Positions 25,791 through 38,600 of a stretch of 64,000 nt of DNA are shown here, piece by piece. This DNA comes from Glycine soja. Lineage: Eukaryota; Streptophyta; Magnoliopsida; Fabales; Fabaceae. Made by a program: the position numbers and the translations under genes. Within the stretch, counting starts at the first letter, position 1. Each line of letters opens with the position of its first letter. The stretch covers positions 40,404,677 to 40,468,676 of the forward strand of contig NC_041018.1 in NCBI RefSeq assembly GCF_004193775.1, in the 5' to 3' direction. The notes beneath the pieces are model-generated. The model was not told the DNA's origin. It did not search any database and saw nothing but the letters and a program-made list of their open reading frames with translations.

Positions 25791-26974
25791 CTATGATTTA
25801 TCTACCCAAAATTGAGGTGAAGATATAAACATTTTTCATGTTTTTATCCTCAAATTTGCCACGTGGTTTGAATGTGCCAATTATTATATAAAGTGTTAAA
25901 GCATCATGTGACAAGTTGTAGAAATGTGATATACGCGTATTCAATATCATTGGTCGGCTAGGTTACTTTTTCCATTTTCAAGAAGCAAAAGTCGAAGCAT
26001 ATTTTGTCTTTTTATTTACTTATTTTTACTTTTAATTACATGATAGATCATGAGACAAACTGAGTAAGTGCATCCGACTCCCACAAATAATATATAAAAT
26101 AATATATAATATAGAGTAAGTATAACTCTCAGCTTTTAAGCATGATTTTTTTTATCTATAAAATTCAAACTTATAATCCTATTTAAAAAGTCTGAGTTGA
26201 ATACAATTCAATGTAGTATAATGTTGCTTCATAATATGTCAAATGATAATATGAGTATTTGTGATAAATATTACCTAAGTAAAAAATTACTCAAACACAA
26301 TCCGATCAAAACAAGCCAACAATAGGATCAAGTTAAATATCGAATATTAAAAAAATCAAAGTAAAAAAAAATGGTTTACCAAAATCGTACAATTTATATT
26401 ATTGTATATTTACACGTGAATTTCTTGCCAGAGTATAAGTAGCAGAGCCTCACTATCATCATGTACAAAAAAAATAGTACTTACTAGTTACGACAAACCA
26501 ATATGAATTTTATCACATCTTTTACCTCGCAATCTTTGAGTATATTGAATAAATAAAAATTCTAACTTCATGGATGGCCAGCTCCTAAATCCCTGCAATA
26601 TTAATTCTGCAGTTGAATTTTTGCAAAATTCATTCATCCCTCCAATTTTAAGCGTGATGACATGCTTCAGAAGTTTTTTTTTTTTTTTTTTACGGTAACA
26701 TGAATCAGAAGTTCGTGATCATTCTCGTGACGGTGGAAACGTTTCTGGAATTTGCAACAGACATGCAATTGAGGGTGCTGGATTCCAATGAAGATTGAAG
26801 AATGTTCACTTCAGGAACATGAGAGTGATGGTAAGGTCTAATATGATGAGACTCCTTAGCATTGCTTTGTTCGGAAGGATCGCGGTCGAATGCAAAGAAA
26901 GAAAGATAATGAAGCTCAATCAGACACCAATTAATAATTATATCTATGAAATTTAACATTTATGATGTGCAAAA

Positions 26975-29900
26975 CTAATACCCGATTGATTTCTGAATTT
27001 TGTTAAGAATAAGTGTGCTATTGGAGGCTTGCATTATGCCACGTCTATTTTTGGTAGTGTCTCTAGGACTAGCTGAATTACCCTACAGAACATAAACAAT
27101 TCGAACAACATAAGAAGGATTCATCCCTATAACAATTTGTTTTCTTTCTTTTTCCATTAACACCAAGCAAGTGCTGGTTTATAAATTTATTATTCGTGAT
27201 GGAAAAAATGCTAACAAGACACTTTCTAACACTTTTATATTGGATTAAATTCATGTAAATCTCGCTAAATACGTGGATTCAATACCCCATATAGAGGGTC
27301 TCATGCTCAAACTAGTAAAACCTATACAAATTTCAACTAGTAAAAAAGAATGTGTTAATAAAAGTGTTAGAAACTTTATTACTAGCACTCCTTTTCATGG
27401 TGATCATGTCCTTGGACCTTGTCAATGATCCACATGGAGGAATTCATCAAGTAAAATTAGCACTTACTCCTTGTCCTAGGTCTCCTCTTGTATATGATTG
27501 TGAACGAACTATAACACCTTGACCATGCAAATTCTGCACAAAGGCATGCTTAAGAAGCGTTGCCGCAGATGGTCGATCTGCAGGGTCACTTTGGAGACAT
27601 TGCTGGAGGAAATCCTTTCCCACTGAAGATAAAGTTTCAGGTATGGGTGGGGACTCTAGCAGTACCTTGAACATGGCTGAAGGCTAACAAATAAAACACA
27701 ATTAGGTCATTAAAATGTAGATTTAGGATATCTAAGGAATGCAAAGATATTCAAATGCCTTGCTCAGAATATATATCACTAAGGTCAATGCTAACCAGTG
27801 TTCCTGGAGGATTGGTCAAATGCCTTGCTTAGAATATACATCACTATGTTGTCCGTGACTTTTTTTTACAACTTTCTTAAATACTTTTTTCATTTTGGTT
27901 TCTTAACTAATGTTGTAAGGATAATATATTTAATTTGTGTAGCACTCCATTTTGCTTCCCCTCCCACCAAACTAAACAATTTTTACATGCACAAGGCTTG
28001 ACCATAATGAGTCAACACGCATAAGAATGTGCTCACCCCTTCAACTTCACTCCAAGGAGGTTTGCCTGTCAACATTTCTATAATGGTGCACCCTAAGGTC
28101 CATATATCAATGGCCATGACAACATCAGGATTGGATTCGTTCTTTATGGAACCTTTCACGACCTTCAAATGGACAAATTAGAGTCAGAAGGGGCATGTCA
28201 TTACCCATCCAAAAATACTACAGATGATTCGAGCAATAAAATACCTCTGGAGCCATCCAATAAGAACTACCCTTAAAAGAAAGATCATATGAATTCCCCA
28301 TTAGCTGGAAAAATCAGATTGGTCAGATAGCAAGACCACCAGAAACGGAAGTAAAAGACACTATCTTCAATAATAATGCAGACAATAAAAACAAATAACT
28401 AAGATGAATGAGGTGGTTATAACCAGATCAGCAGAACAGCTATACATCTACCTAACTAAAAGAATATATATAAAGTATAGAATTTAATAACTTACAATTT
28501 TCGCCAGCCCAAAATCTGCAAGCTTCACAATGCCTGATTTATTGACCAGCAAGTTTGCACCTTTGATATCTCTAAAGAAAAAAAATCAACTCAACCATTT
28601 TAACAAACTTCAAACAGATTTTATTAGCAAGATAGAATGGTTGCTTTCATTAAACATCCTTGTCACCTGTGGATGGTTTTGTTACTATGTAAGTAAGCTA
28701 ATCCAGAGAGAATATGCCTCGTAAAATTGCGAACCACAGATTCTGTCATAGCTCCACAATGTTCACGCATAAATTTACTTATTGATCCCGGGTAGACATA
28801 CTCCATATATATGTACAAATGATTGCCAACCTGAAATACATATGCTTAAAAATGTTGTCATCTATTTTACTATCACAAATATCCTTAATTTTTCATTAGG
28901 TTGTATCGATTATACTTGGAACAAGAACTTAACAACCAACAATTAACTCACTGTTTCACTTCCATAATACTGCACTATGTTGGGATGGTGTAGTTGACCG
29001 AGAATTTTGATTTCCTGGAACAAGGAACTTTTAAGCATAACAATCTAAACATCATCCATTTGGCGAATGTGCAAAAGTAAAACATAATCACAATGGAAAA
29101 GGAAATATAATGATCTAGAGAAATAGAAATATGCATTGAAATTCAATGTTCTTCAGAAACTGTGCGACAGCATCATAGACCAAAAAAAATAGTTTGAGTC
29201 AGAAAACAAATTTTAGTACTGTGTGTAAGCATGAGTGAACTGCAGTGACAGAGCAATTGATTGAAGAGCAAAAATAGTTCTAGAAAACAAATCTAGGTGA
29301 CAAGGTACATCTTGTAAACCCCTATTTGAATATCACTTCAGTACAAACTTATCATCCTAATATTGGTTTCTATTTACCTTACTTTGCTTTTCTCTTTAGA
29401 AATCAAATTTTGGATTATTTATACTAGTTATCAGAACAATGAATTGGAAAACATGATGTAAGTTACAGAAAAAAAACTTGACAAGGGGAAAAGATGGAAA
29501 TAAGTTAAGACTTAAAAGTCCATTGCCGATATTATAAAAGATTAAGGGTCAAAACAACATTCCGGCTATGTTCCAACTATAACATTCCAACTTTTCCTGA
29601 ACATTTATGAAATCAGCTTTCGTGTCCCATTCACATTAGAAGTTAACTTGCAGTGTTAGGTGTTTAACTCCAATAAAAATTGTAGAGCCGTAGTTAGTAG
29701 GGTCAATCAAAAAGTGTTATATGATGTCAACTCTGGCATATTCTTACCATAAGCTCAATACTGTTTTCTCACAGCCATATTTTGCAACAAGATACCACAT
29801 ATAGAAAAACTAAGGGAAGAACCTGTTCCAGTTGTTTAATGCACTCAGCATATGTAGGATCGTCAGCAATTAAACTGATCTCCTTCATGGCACACGAGGC

Positions 29901-31549
29901 TCCAGTTTCTCTGTTAGATAAAAATAATGCACATGAGTAACTATACAAAAGGGCATTGTAGCCGACGATTGTAAACTAGTAGCTAATGGCAAAACAATAA
30001 GAATCAAATGCATACATGTTGGTTGCATGAAAAACACTTCCAAAAGTACCACGTCCAATAAGTTTTCCTTTCTGCCATCGACCTTTCACTGAAGGCAGAT
30101 TTTCAGTAGCGTGATGCTTGATTCTTGATTGATGCAGCACAACAGATAATTGCTTTGGTGATGAAGCTCTAGGTGGAAGGGGTAAGGGATGTGAATCCAG
30201 AAGGTTATTTTCAGGGCACACCCTGGACAAAAATTTATGGTTTTGAGATCCCTCTTCAATCTTCGGATTGAAGCTAAAACTGTTCACTGTCACTGCATCT
30301 TGATACACTGTGTTCCTGATAATTTTGGGCGGGAGATAAGTCATTGCAACGAATCTAACAAGTGGCATAACATAAAGCATAGTTGCTGAATGCTGATTCT
30401 ATTAAAAGCTAATAACTGAACCACATACAAATCAAAACAAGTTCTATAGATAAAATTTCATACAAAAAGTCATAAATAAAAATTAACAAAAAAGAGCATC
30501 AATTCTTTAGAAAACAGTCCAGTAATTTAACGGTGTACACATTCTCGCACTGCCTCATTCACCAATAACAGGACATCAGAACATAATTTCACAATAGTTT
30601 TTCCATGCTTAATCACTCTACAACCCATCTTACATTTTTTTTAATGAATAATATAATTTTTATAACATGTAAATTTATGAGTCTTTTCAAGTAATAAAAT
30701 TGGTGTAAAAATGGTGTAGGGCGCATTAGTAAGGACTTAAAGAGTATGTTCAGTTTCAAGTCCAACTTGTTATGCAAAAATTCTGAGGTCAAATCCAATG
30801 CTCCACCGCAAACTGAACGCAATAGAAAGAATGAAGATATTTTTGCAAATTTCATTTTGCCACCGACATACATTTTGCAAAGGATATCGGAACATGCATT
30901 TGTAAAGGAAACAGTTCTTTCTTCTGTAGAATCACGATAAACTCTAGCCGATTGTGGAATGGACGTGTGTGTGTTTGGGATGGTAAGGACCTAAAAGTAA
31001 ACAGTTATTATCTTACAAAGATAAAAACCAATAGATATAGTAAATTATGTAATAAAAAATGTAAAGAGGTAGATAGAAAATATATTATTTTTTTCTTTCG
31101 ACCGTTATTCTTCTTCCAACAAAATATGTTCTAGATTAATTTCTTTTCTATTTATGTTTGAATTGGAGAATAAAGCCTTTTCAATCATGAAGCAATTTTT
31201 ACCTCGAAATAGTAAAGCCATCTTGTTCTACCGAAGATGAAAGGCGACGACGATGTACGCAACCGGAGCTGATTGACTTTGCTCGACGAGTCAACGGAGC
31301 TTCGGGAAGCGGCAGCGGTTGCGGCAGAGCAGAGAACGACCGGTGGTCGGAACCGCCGTGGGAGCGAAACTCCGGCGAACCCGGAAGAAACGAAAACTCA
31401 TCGGAATGGAAGAAGCCAGTGTCTTGGTTAGTGAGGTGCCGGAGCTTCCTCTGCCTGGTCAATCGCCGCGCCGGAGCAAAATCGCCGCCGGGGATTTGCT
31501 TGGCTCCGGTGGACGTCGACGGAGAAAGCGGTTTGCGAGAAAGAGGCAT
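26975..31549 (-). CDS. MAP kinase kinase kinase (MEKK-type, MAPKKK3/5-like), ten coding exons
   Basis: Model in transcript order: 31549-31203, 30315-30016, 29910-29823, 29014-28952, 28830-28667, 28571-28496, 28304-28245, 28162-28037, 27683-27468, 27082-26975, giving about 515 aa with consistent phases. The N-terminal 190 residues are Ser/Pro/Arg-rich. The kinase domain starts near GRWQKGKLIGRGTFGSVF (glycine loop 203-210). It carries the ATP lysine K225 (CAMKEI), the catalytic loop HRDIKGANLL (320-329), DFGLAK (340-345), the activation segment KGSSYWMAPE (357-366) and IDIWTLGCTIIEMLTGKPPW. All catalytic residues are intact. Such kinases phosphorylate MAP kinase kinases in immunity and development. 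The protein is shorter than typical MAPKKK3/5 (about 600-700 aa), so the 3' end may be incomplete. Confidence 0.9.
27751..27847. repeat. Short direct repeat in an intron of the MAPKKK gene
   Basis: A unit of about 31 bp beginning TCAAATGCCTTGCT and ending ATCACTA occurs at 27751 and again at 27816, 65 bp apart, with a few differences. It lies in the intron between the eighth and ninth coding exons. No function is evident. Confidence 0.55.
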
Positions 31550-32775
31550 TTGAGAGAGTGGTGGTGATATTATTGTTGAAAATGGTCATATCACGTGAAA
31601 CGTAAAGGTTAAGGATTCATTTCGTTCCAATTAGTAGAAATTAGAACATTGTAAAGCCATAGAAACAACATCGGAAACACCTACGTTGTTTCTTTATAGG
31701 GCTTTGGTTGTGCTAATATTTTCATTTTCCAACTATGTCAGTAATATAATGCATGTTTCACTGTCCATGGCTTTGACTTTCAATGCATTTTTCGGACTTA
31801 CGTTGCATATTAGAACTCATTAAAGCTCAATTGGCATCATTATGTTCAATAAAAGGAATCAGAGAAGCTCCAATGGAATAATATTGGAAGAAGGAAAAAA
31901 TACTTCAAAGATGAACCTGTTCCCATGCTTATAAGAAATTCTTGACAGTATCAAGCTGGAATAGTCTGTTCCTCCTTAATATCTCGATTAAGTGTCAAAG
32001 AATTTCCTGATGGTACCATATAGTATTCATCTCTACTTGTGATAAATAAAGCATGCGTATTCTTTTCGTCAATCCTCCAGGGTCCAAATAACTCAATTTT
32101 CTCCCATGAACTATTTGGGTCAATGGTCGTTCTTTTTTTTTTTTTCAATCCGTGGACGGAGCGAAACTCAAACAATAGTAACTATTAATTTACATTTTGT
32201 GAAATATTATTATTATGTGTCACTTGGATGACATAATAATCAATACGTAATCAGTAATTTAGAGATAGAGTCACCGTGGAAGTTGCATCCTCTACAGGTT
32301 AAAAGTAAACTGCACAGAACGCACGCACGGACCTAAGTATTGAATGGTATCATAAGATAATTCTTTACTAGTTTAACAATATTCGAATTCAAATCTAAAA
32401 ATGTCATTGCCATTAAATCTTAACGATGCTATTCTTGCTAAAATTGTTTCTAAAATAAATAAATAAAACAAATGTTAAATGCTACTATAAAGCATTACTT
32501 GTAATTTTACTTCTCAATCGAATCAAGTATATAAGTAAAATTAAGTTAATTTCTTAGCCAAATTCGTCCTGAAAATGAAAGTGTGAAGCCAAAATTTGTA
32601 TTTTATATATTTTAGGACTAAATTTGTGACAGCATCACCCTTTCCGGAGAGTTTGGCTGGTTACCCTTTTGTAATTATTATTTTTCCAATGGAAATTTGC
32701 CAAGTGTTATTATTGCTTTAGTTGGGACGTTGTGACCGAAACGACGTACATTATGCTATGCGTTTTGTAAACCAG

Positions 32776-34790
32776 GTTGTTTCTGATTATGTGGCACAAT
32801 GTGGCAGAGCTTGCTACGGAACACCTGAAAGCAACTGATTTTATTCATGTTTCAGGTTCTTTGGGGTCTTTCACGAAACCCGATGCCAATGGAATCCTTC
32901 AATTGAATTATAAGGTTCATTACACACTTTTCCAATTGATGAATGGTGTAAAAATCTTTACACGACAACACTATATGAAAACAAAACTCTTTTTTAAATT
33001 ATCAGTTTCCTAGTTTTATTATTTTGGTATGTCCAGTGTACTGAAGTTCTAGGTTCTTTTGTTTGAATGGTGCTCTGGCTTGCATGTGTTATTTCTTGTG
33101 TACTAGGGTCACAAATTGACAAAATTGAAAATTTGAAATGTTGTTTGGTCATTTTCTGGTGGGTGAAACTAATGGTTGTTGCAATTTTATCCTTTGATGT
33201 CCTATTTGGGGAACTATTTCATCATAATTATATGCAGTTCAAAGCATTACTACTACATATTCTCATGAATCATGCTTTGAACTTTCTGATATTAAGTTTT
33301 CTTTTCTTTGCGAGCCCGTCTGAAAACAAGCTTGATTCACTGTAGACCAGATTATGATTATTATGAGTTTATCATGATTGTACTTGCGGTTTAGCTACTA
33401 TGATCCTTTAGTAAGTCTTCGTGATAAATATTTCATTTGATGTGGTTGGATTAGTTTATTTCATGTTCAAACTCGCTTGTAATCAATATCTTTCGAAGAG
33501 ACATTTTGAAAGAGAAAAGGATCAGTAAAAACAATCTAAACTTCTCCTGTAATTTAAGCAAATCCAAAGGTGCTATTAGATGGCTAATATCCTCGTGCAC
33601 AATAGATTTTCTATCCCTATAGAATATCAATATCATATAGTTACACGGATAATGTCAAAGTATTACTCTTTTTGCCTATTGCTTCATCATCTTGAGATTT
33701 TGGGTTTTAGATTTTATGTTCATGTTTGTAAAATCCTATCCTCAAAAATGTATTAATGGCGTTCATATCCTCACAATTCCTCATTTATCATTGCACTTTC
33801 ATTTTATCTGCATCATGTGACATTTCTGTGTGTGTATGTGTGTAAATTTTTCATCTTCTTCTCTAAAGTTAGAGGTGAAGGAGTTCGAGTTTGTTGCTCA
33901 AAGGTCTGGTTATCAAGGCAACAAGAAGTTGGAATCTGTTGAAGGTATATTTTGTTGGTTGCTAATGTTCATACAAATGCTGAGAACTTTTTTACTTTGA
34001 TTATTCTTCTTGTTTGGTAGTGCGGAAAAACATTTCCCTAGTAGTTCAGAAGTTGGTGATGTTAAGACTCAATTCTTCTAGCAGCCGCAAGTGGCGATGA
34101 ATATTTTGTTTTCTATCGATAGAGCAAATTTTATTTTAGTTAGAAAAGAGAAAAACGACAGATAAGGGATGCAAATATTGATTTAGTAAATCTAGTGAGT
34201 ACAGAGGAAAAGGAATTGCTGGAAAAATTTATGCATTTTCATGCATATTAAGATTAAGTGGTCACTTTTGCAGGGGGAAGTATTATTACTAGCCGAGGGA
34301 TCAACTAATGCAGATCAAGTAATCACTTTTGTTGGCAGGCTAAATTTTGGGATAAACTAATTCTTCTGTTCTCATTCTCATATCCCTTTACAAATTAAGT
34401 AATAATTTTACTAGGTGATGCTAGCATGAAAAAAATAAAAAGAAATTTGATATCACATTTTAACTTAAAACTGTAACATTTATATTAATGGGTCTTCTCC
34501 TCACTTACATGGTCTTTAACTTTTCTATTTCTATTCGATGTGGGATTTCACCTCATACATAGAAAATTTTGTTTTCTTCCAATCCAAATGAGTGGTGGGA
34601 TCAAAGAAAGCGCAAGCGAAATCCAAAACAGCCTGATTTTAAGCACAAGGATACGGGTGAAGCCCAGTGGCTAAGGGAGTATGATCCTCCATGGGTTAAA
34701 AAACAACTCCAATTGTTTGACTCAAAGATTGCAGGAGGATCTGCAGGTCATCATTGTTCTCGTGTCATCAATTGGGTTTACGATGAGTAG
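32776..34790 (+). pseudogene. 5'-truncated OSB-type organellar ssDNA-binding protein gene
   Basis: Three exon-like blocks remain. 32776-32914 encodes VAELATEHLKATDFIHVSG and LGSFTKPDANGILQLNYK, the second half of the SSB-type OB fold. 33869-33944 encodes EVKEFEFVAQRSGYQGNKKL. The third, ending at TAG 34788-34790, encodes NPNEWWDQRKRKRNPKQPDF and HKDTGEAQWL, the C-terminal PDF motif that defines plant OSB proteins. OSB proteins bind single-stranded organellar DNA and restrain recombination in mitochondria or plastids. The transit peptide and the first OB strands are absent upstream. The second and third blocks also do not join in frame with an obvious acceptor. I infer a truncated copy, although the surviving blocks lack internal stops, so a short expressed gene or an unseen upstream exon is possible. 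Confidence 0.65.
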
Positions 34791-35578
34791 CCCATATAAA
34801 TAAAAGAAGACCAATATGGGTAATGGAACCTTATACACGATAGTTTTGTACTTACTGTTATCATTTGGAACGAAATGTACTGCATAGTGAACTTGGGTAT
34901 AGTTTATGTACGGGAATGGAAATCATTATGATAATGATAGTGGTGCTATTCTCTTGGCAAAACATCTCAGCTGGAAGAATGAAAGGGTTAAGGTTGATGA
35001 CTTGAATTCTTGGTCTAACCCGAAAAACTTGCGGTGTGACCAATTTATAGTGAAGAAATATTTTTTAATTTTTTTTGGAGTAGTGGAGGTATCGGGCTGA
35101 ATGCTGATGGGCCCGAGACAAGAGCCCAGCCTGTGATATGGACATTTATGTTTTTGTGTTAGGATTTTATATACAGTATAATAAAGTTGTGTTATAGCAA
35201 CTGCTCCTTTTTTATCTCTCGTCTACCAATGTTGATACCGGGAATAGTTTTTCACTTTTTTCTTAGACCTTAGGGTTTTTTTTTCCTCTTAAGGGTTTTC
35301 TAGATAAATTTGTGTGTTCATTCCTTCGTCTTTATATCTCTTGCACATTATTTCTCTCATTTTTTTTTTATGATTTGTTATAGGTATTAAAAACCCATAT
35401 ACAACATTTTTGTGGACACATGTAAGTTAAGGGACTTGGAGTAGAACAGCCTAGTAGTAGTTTTAGGATATGTTCCAGAACCAATTGTAATTTGAACTAC
35501 TGAAAAAATTTATTTCATTATTATTTTTTATTTTCTTCTCTTAAAAGTGTTTGCTGATAAATTTATTCAAACATGTCC

Positions 35579-35650
35579 TTAGTTTTGGATCCTTGCATCA
35601 CATGCACATTGCCATTAGTTTTGGATCCTTGCATCACATACACATTGTCA
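35579..35650. repeat. 36-bp tandem duplication
   Basis: The unit beginning TTAGTTTTGGATCCTTGCAT is repeated head to tail at 35579-35614 and 35615-35650 with only a few mismatches near the end of the second copy. Non-coding. Confidence 0.8.
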
Positions 35651-38600
35651 TTTAGGTTTACGAGGTTTCAAATCCTGGAAACTCAATTGTTAAATGGGGT
35701 TGAGAACTTAAGATTGTGTGCATCAATCCTCAAATGGTGGAAGCTTTACATACGCCTTTTAACATCCATGTAAGATATATCAAAATTGCATAGAAACTGT
35801 TTTTCCCCTTGTACTGCTTAACCATGCTGGATTACGTTATAATGACATTACCAAGTGTCTTATTAGTTTTTTCCATGGCAGAATCAAATACCTATACAGC
35901 AACTACATTGTAATTTCACTAATTTGTAAAATTAAGAAGTCGAATTTTGAAGAACGGCAATTCTTATAGCATCAGCAGTATCATACCCGAGTAACATTTA
36001 TAAAGAAACTTAGATAAAATTACTATTTTCATAGTTAAAGTATTGTGTGTCCTTAAAACAAACAATTTAAGTCTTAGAAGTATTCATGTAAAGTAATCCT
36101 CGAAATATTAAAAAGAACTTCAACTTTATTCTTGAACTTGATTAAAATACATTCACTTAAGGATTAAAATATAGATATTTTATAGTATTTCAGAATTATT
36201 ACAATAAGGATAGTTTGTTTTACGTCTGAAATCTGTTGACACACATTTCGATGCATCTTTTTGTGAGAAGTAACAAATCTTTCCTTGAAAGTATGTTTGG
36301 ACTTTCTTTAACGGAAAAATAAACACACACTTAAGAGTTAGAAGTTGGGAAAGAGAGTAATAATCGGGAAAAAAAATTAATGGTTTGTTCAAACTTTTGA
36401 TTTTTAAATGCAAAGAAACGAGCACTTAAAAGTTAAAAGGATGTTGGTTTCCCTTTTTTGGCCTTTGTTGCATCACCTGGGTGTGAAATATTTTTTATTA
36501 ACAAATATTAATTTGTTAATTTTATTAGAAATATCAATTTTGGGAGATCGGAACCATAGTGAAATATACCTTGTGTTAATCTAGACATTTGAGCTAAAAG
36601 GCTATTATTAGGTTCCTTTTGGACTGTTTTTCCCTATGAGGTAATGGTGGTCGTTCTTTTTGTTCATTCTATTTTATCAATGGTAAAGATTTACATTTCC
36701 AAGTTGGGGATGCATGGAGGTGTGTGCTGGTGGTCATCACCTGCACGGTCGTGAAGACCATAAGGTCAATGAAGTCTTTGCCTTAAGCCCTTAAAGTTTT
36801 ATTTTTTTTTACATTTTTAATATTCTTTTGTCAATTTAAATTATTAAATGATAAAATTTGTTAAAATATGATTTATTATTTATAATTATTTTTTATCAAT
36901 AAAACTACACAATCTTAAGCTAGGAATATAATGGTTATCGTAAATCATTTAAGTAAAATTTTGATTTTATTCTAAAAAGTTAAAAGAAAATTATTTTATA
37001 TTTATTTTAGATTGAATCTCTCTTTTACCTAAAAAAATCTATTGAAATTAATACAAAATTTAAATTTAATGAGTAAGTCTATGATTGATATATAAAAAAA
37101 GATATTTTGATAAAAAAAATATTAATTATAAGATCACACATTTAGTTAAAATTTTATTTCATGTTGATATTTTATATACATAGATTAATTTAAATCTTTA
37201 ATAGAGAGTCAATTTGAAATTTAAATAATATTTAAAATATGAAATCACAGTTTATTTAAAAAAAATCAAAAAATTGTATTAAATTAAAAGTTGAAGTAAA
37301 TTTGATCTTAGTTCAAAAAATCTTTAAACACGTCCTTGATCACCTGGAAATTCAATTGATAACTAATGAAAATTCCATTTCATGGTCACATAGTCAGCAC
37401 ATCTTTCTTTGGTGGTGGTTCTACTTTCTATCCTCGTTGCTTTTGTTATGGAAAGTTTAGAAAAAGGTTCAGTGAAGTGATTCATGTAAGATGTAACAGT
37501 GGTGTGAATACTGGAAAGTGTTTTTTTTTGTTTTTTTGAATTTCTGGATGCTGAATCTAATGTAACTTTTCACATTGTGAGTTCTTAGACTTGGCCATGT
37601 TAAAGACTTTTTAATTGAATTCAACATTATAGATAGTGGATGTTCCATCTGCCGGGGACATAATGCGAACCTCCCTCCCTCCCTCCAAAGACAAAGTCGT
37701 TAATGTCATACACCATTCATATTCCTTGTAACCTAGGAAAAATAAAGTTGTTGTGCACTATATGCGTAAGGGCAAGTTTAATGCTTTCACTAGCTGAAAA
37801 AAACATAGGCAAGTTAATAGTATAGTGGTCCTGTGGAGAATATAAAGCCATAGCCACAAGGCAAGGATTCAGTCCAACTGTCCTAGAACTAGAAGAGCTC
37901 TTCAAATTGCACCTTTATTAGCGTGTTTGATTCTTTGTTAGCAAGAATTTCCAAACTTGTAAAGAAAACAGTAATAGTAATTAATTGCTTCATAACAAAT
38001 GTACCTTAGTCTCTATTTAACTGAAAATCAAGCACACATTGTCTCTATTACTTGGACCCTCTGGCCCAATTAGATGACAAGATTTAAAAATAAATAAATA
38101 AATAATTAAACTTATTTCCAAAAGTATAATATGGTGATAAATTGATTTCTAAAGGCTAAAAATATATATTTAATCCCTAAAATGAAAAAAAGAACGATAA
38201 ATTAATGTTGCTGATAAATTTGTAAGATCATTTTATTATTAACTTATAATGTTCAAGAATTAATTTAGCGATAAGTTGTATTTTTTAGGACTAATTTTAC
38301 ATTTAAATTACAAAATTTATAAATTAATTTGTCATCAAATTATCTTCATGATTAATTTGTCATAAATTTTGCAAAATTTGAATTTTACATTTTCAGTAAT
38401 CAATTTATGAACATGTTACACTTTAGAAACAAATTTGATTATTTTTAAAAAAAAAAACTGTTTACAATACTGGGACATGTCTCAAGAGTTAGAAGCATTC
38501 TGGTTATCCATAGATTGGCGTTGACTCTTCAGATGATTATTACTTTGGAAGGCTATTATGGAAATCCAAACGGGTGCCATGACATGATTTCATTTAGTTT

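Larger units (their letters stand above)
23632..26974. other. Intergenic region between the MYB and MAPKKK genes
   Basis: Very AT-rich. It contains a Stowaway-like foldback with a TA run (23927-24202) and a diverged tandem duplication (25112 to about 25790). No independent gene is supported. The minus-strand open frame 26705-26959 may be 3' UTR or an alternative last exon of the MAPKKK gene and is discussed in the findings. Confidence 0.55.

Noticed and set aside
31951..32175. Minus-strand 74-codon frame between the MAPKKK and OSB genes
   Set aside because: The composition looks somewhat protein-like ([16 protein letters not shown]), but I could not link it to a family or to either neighbour by splicing. 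Left uncalled.
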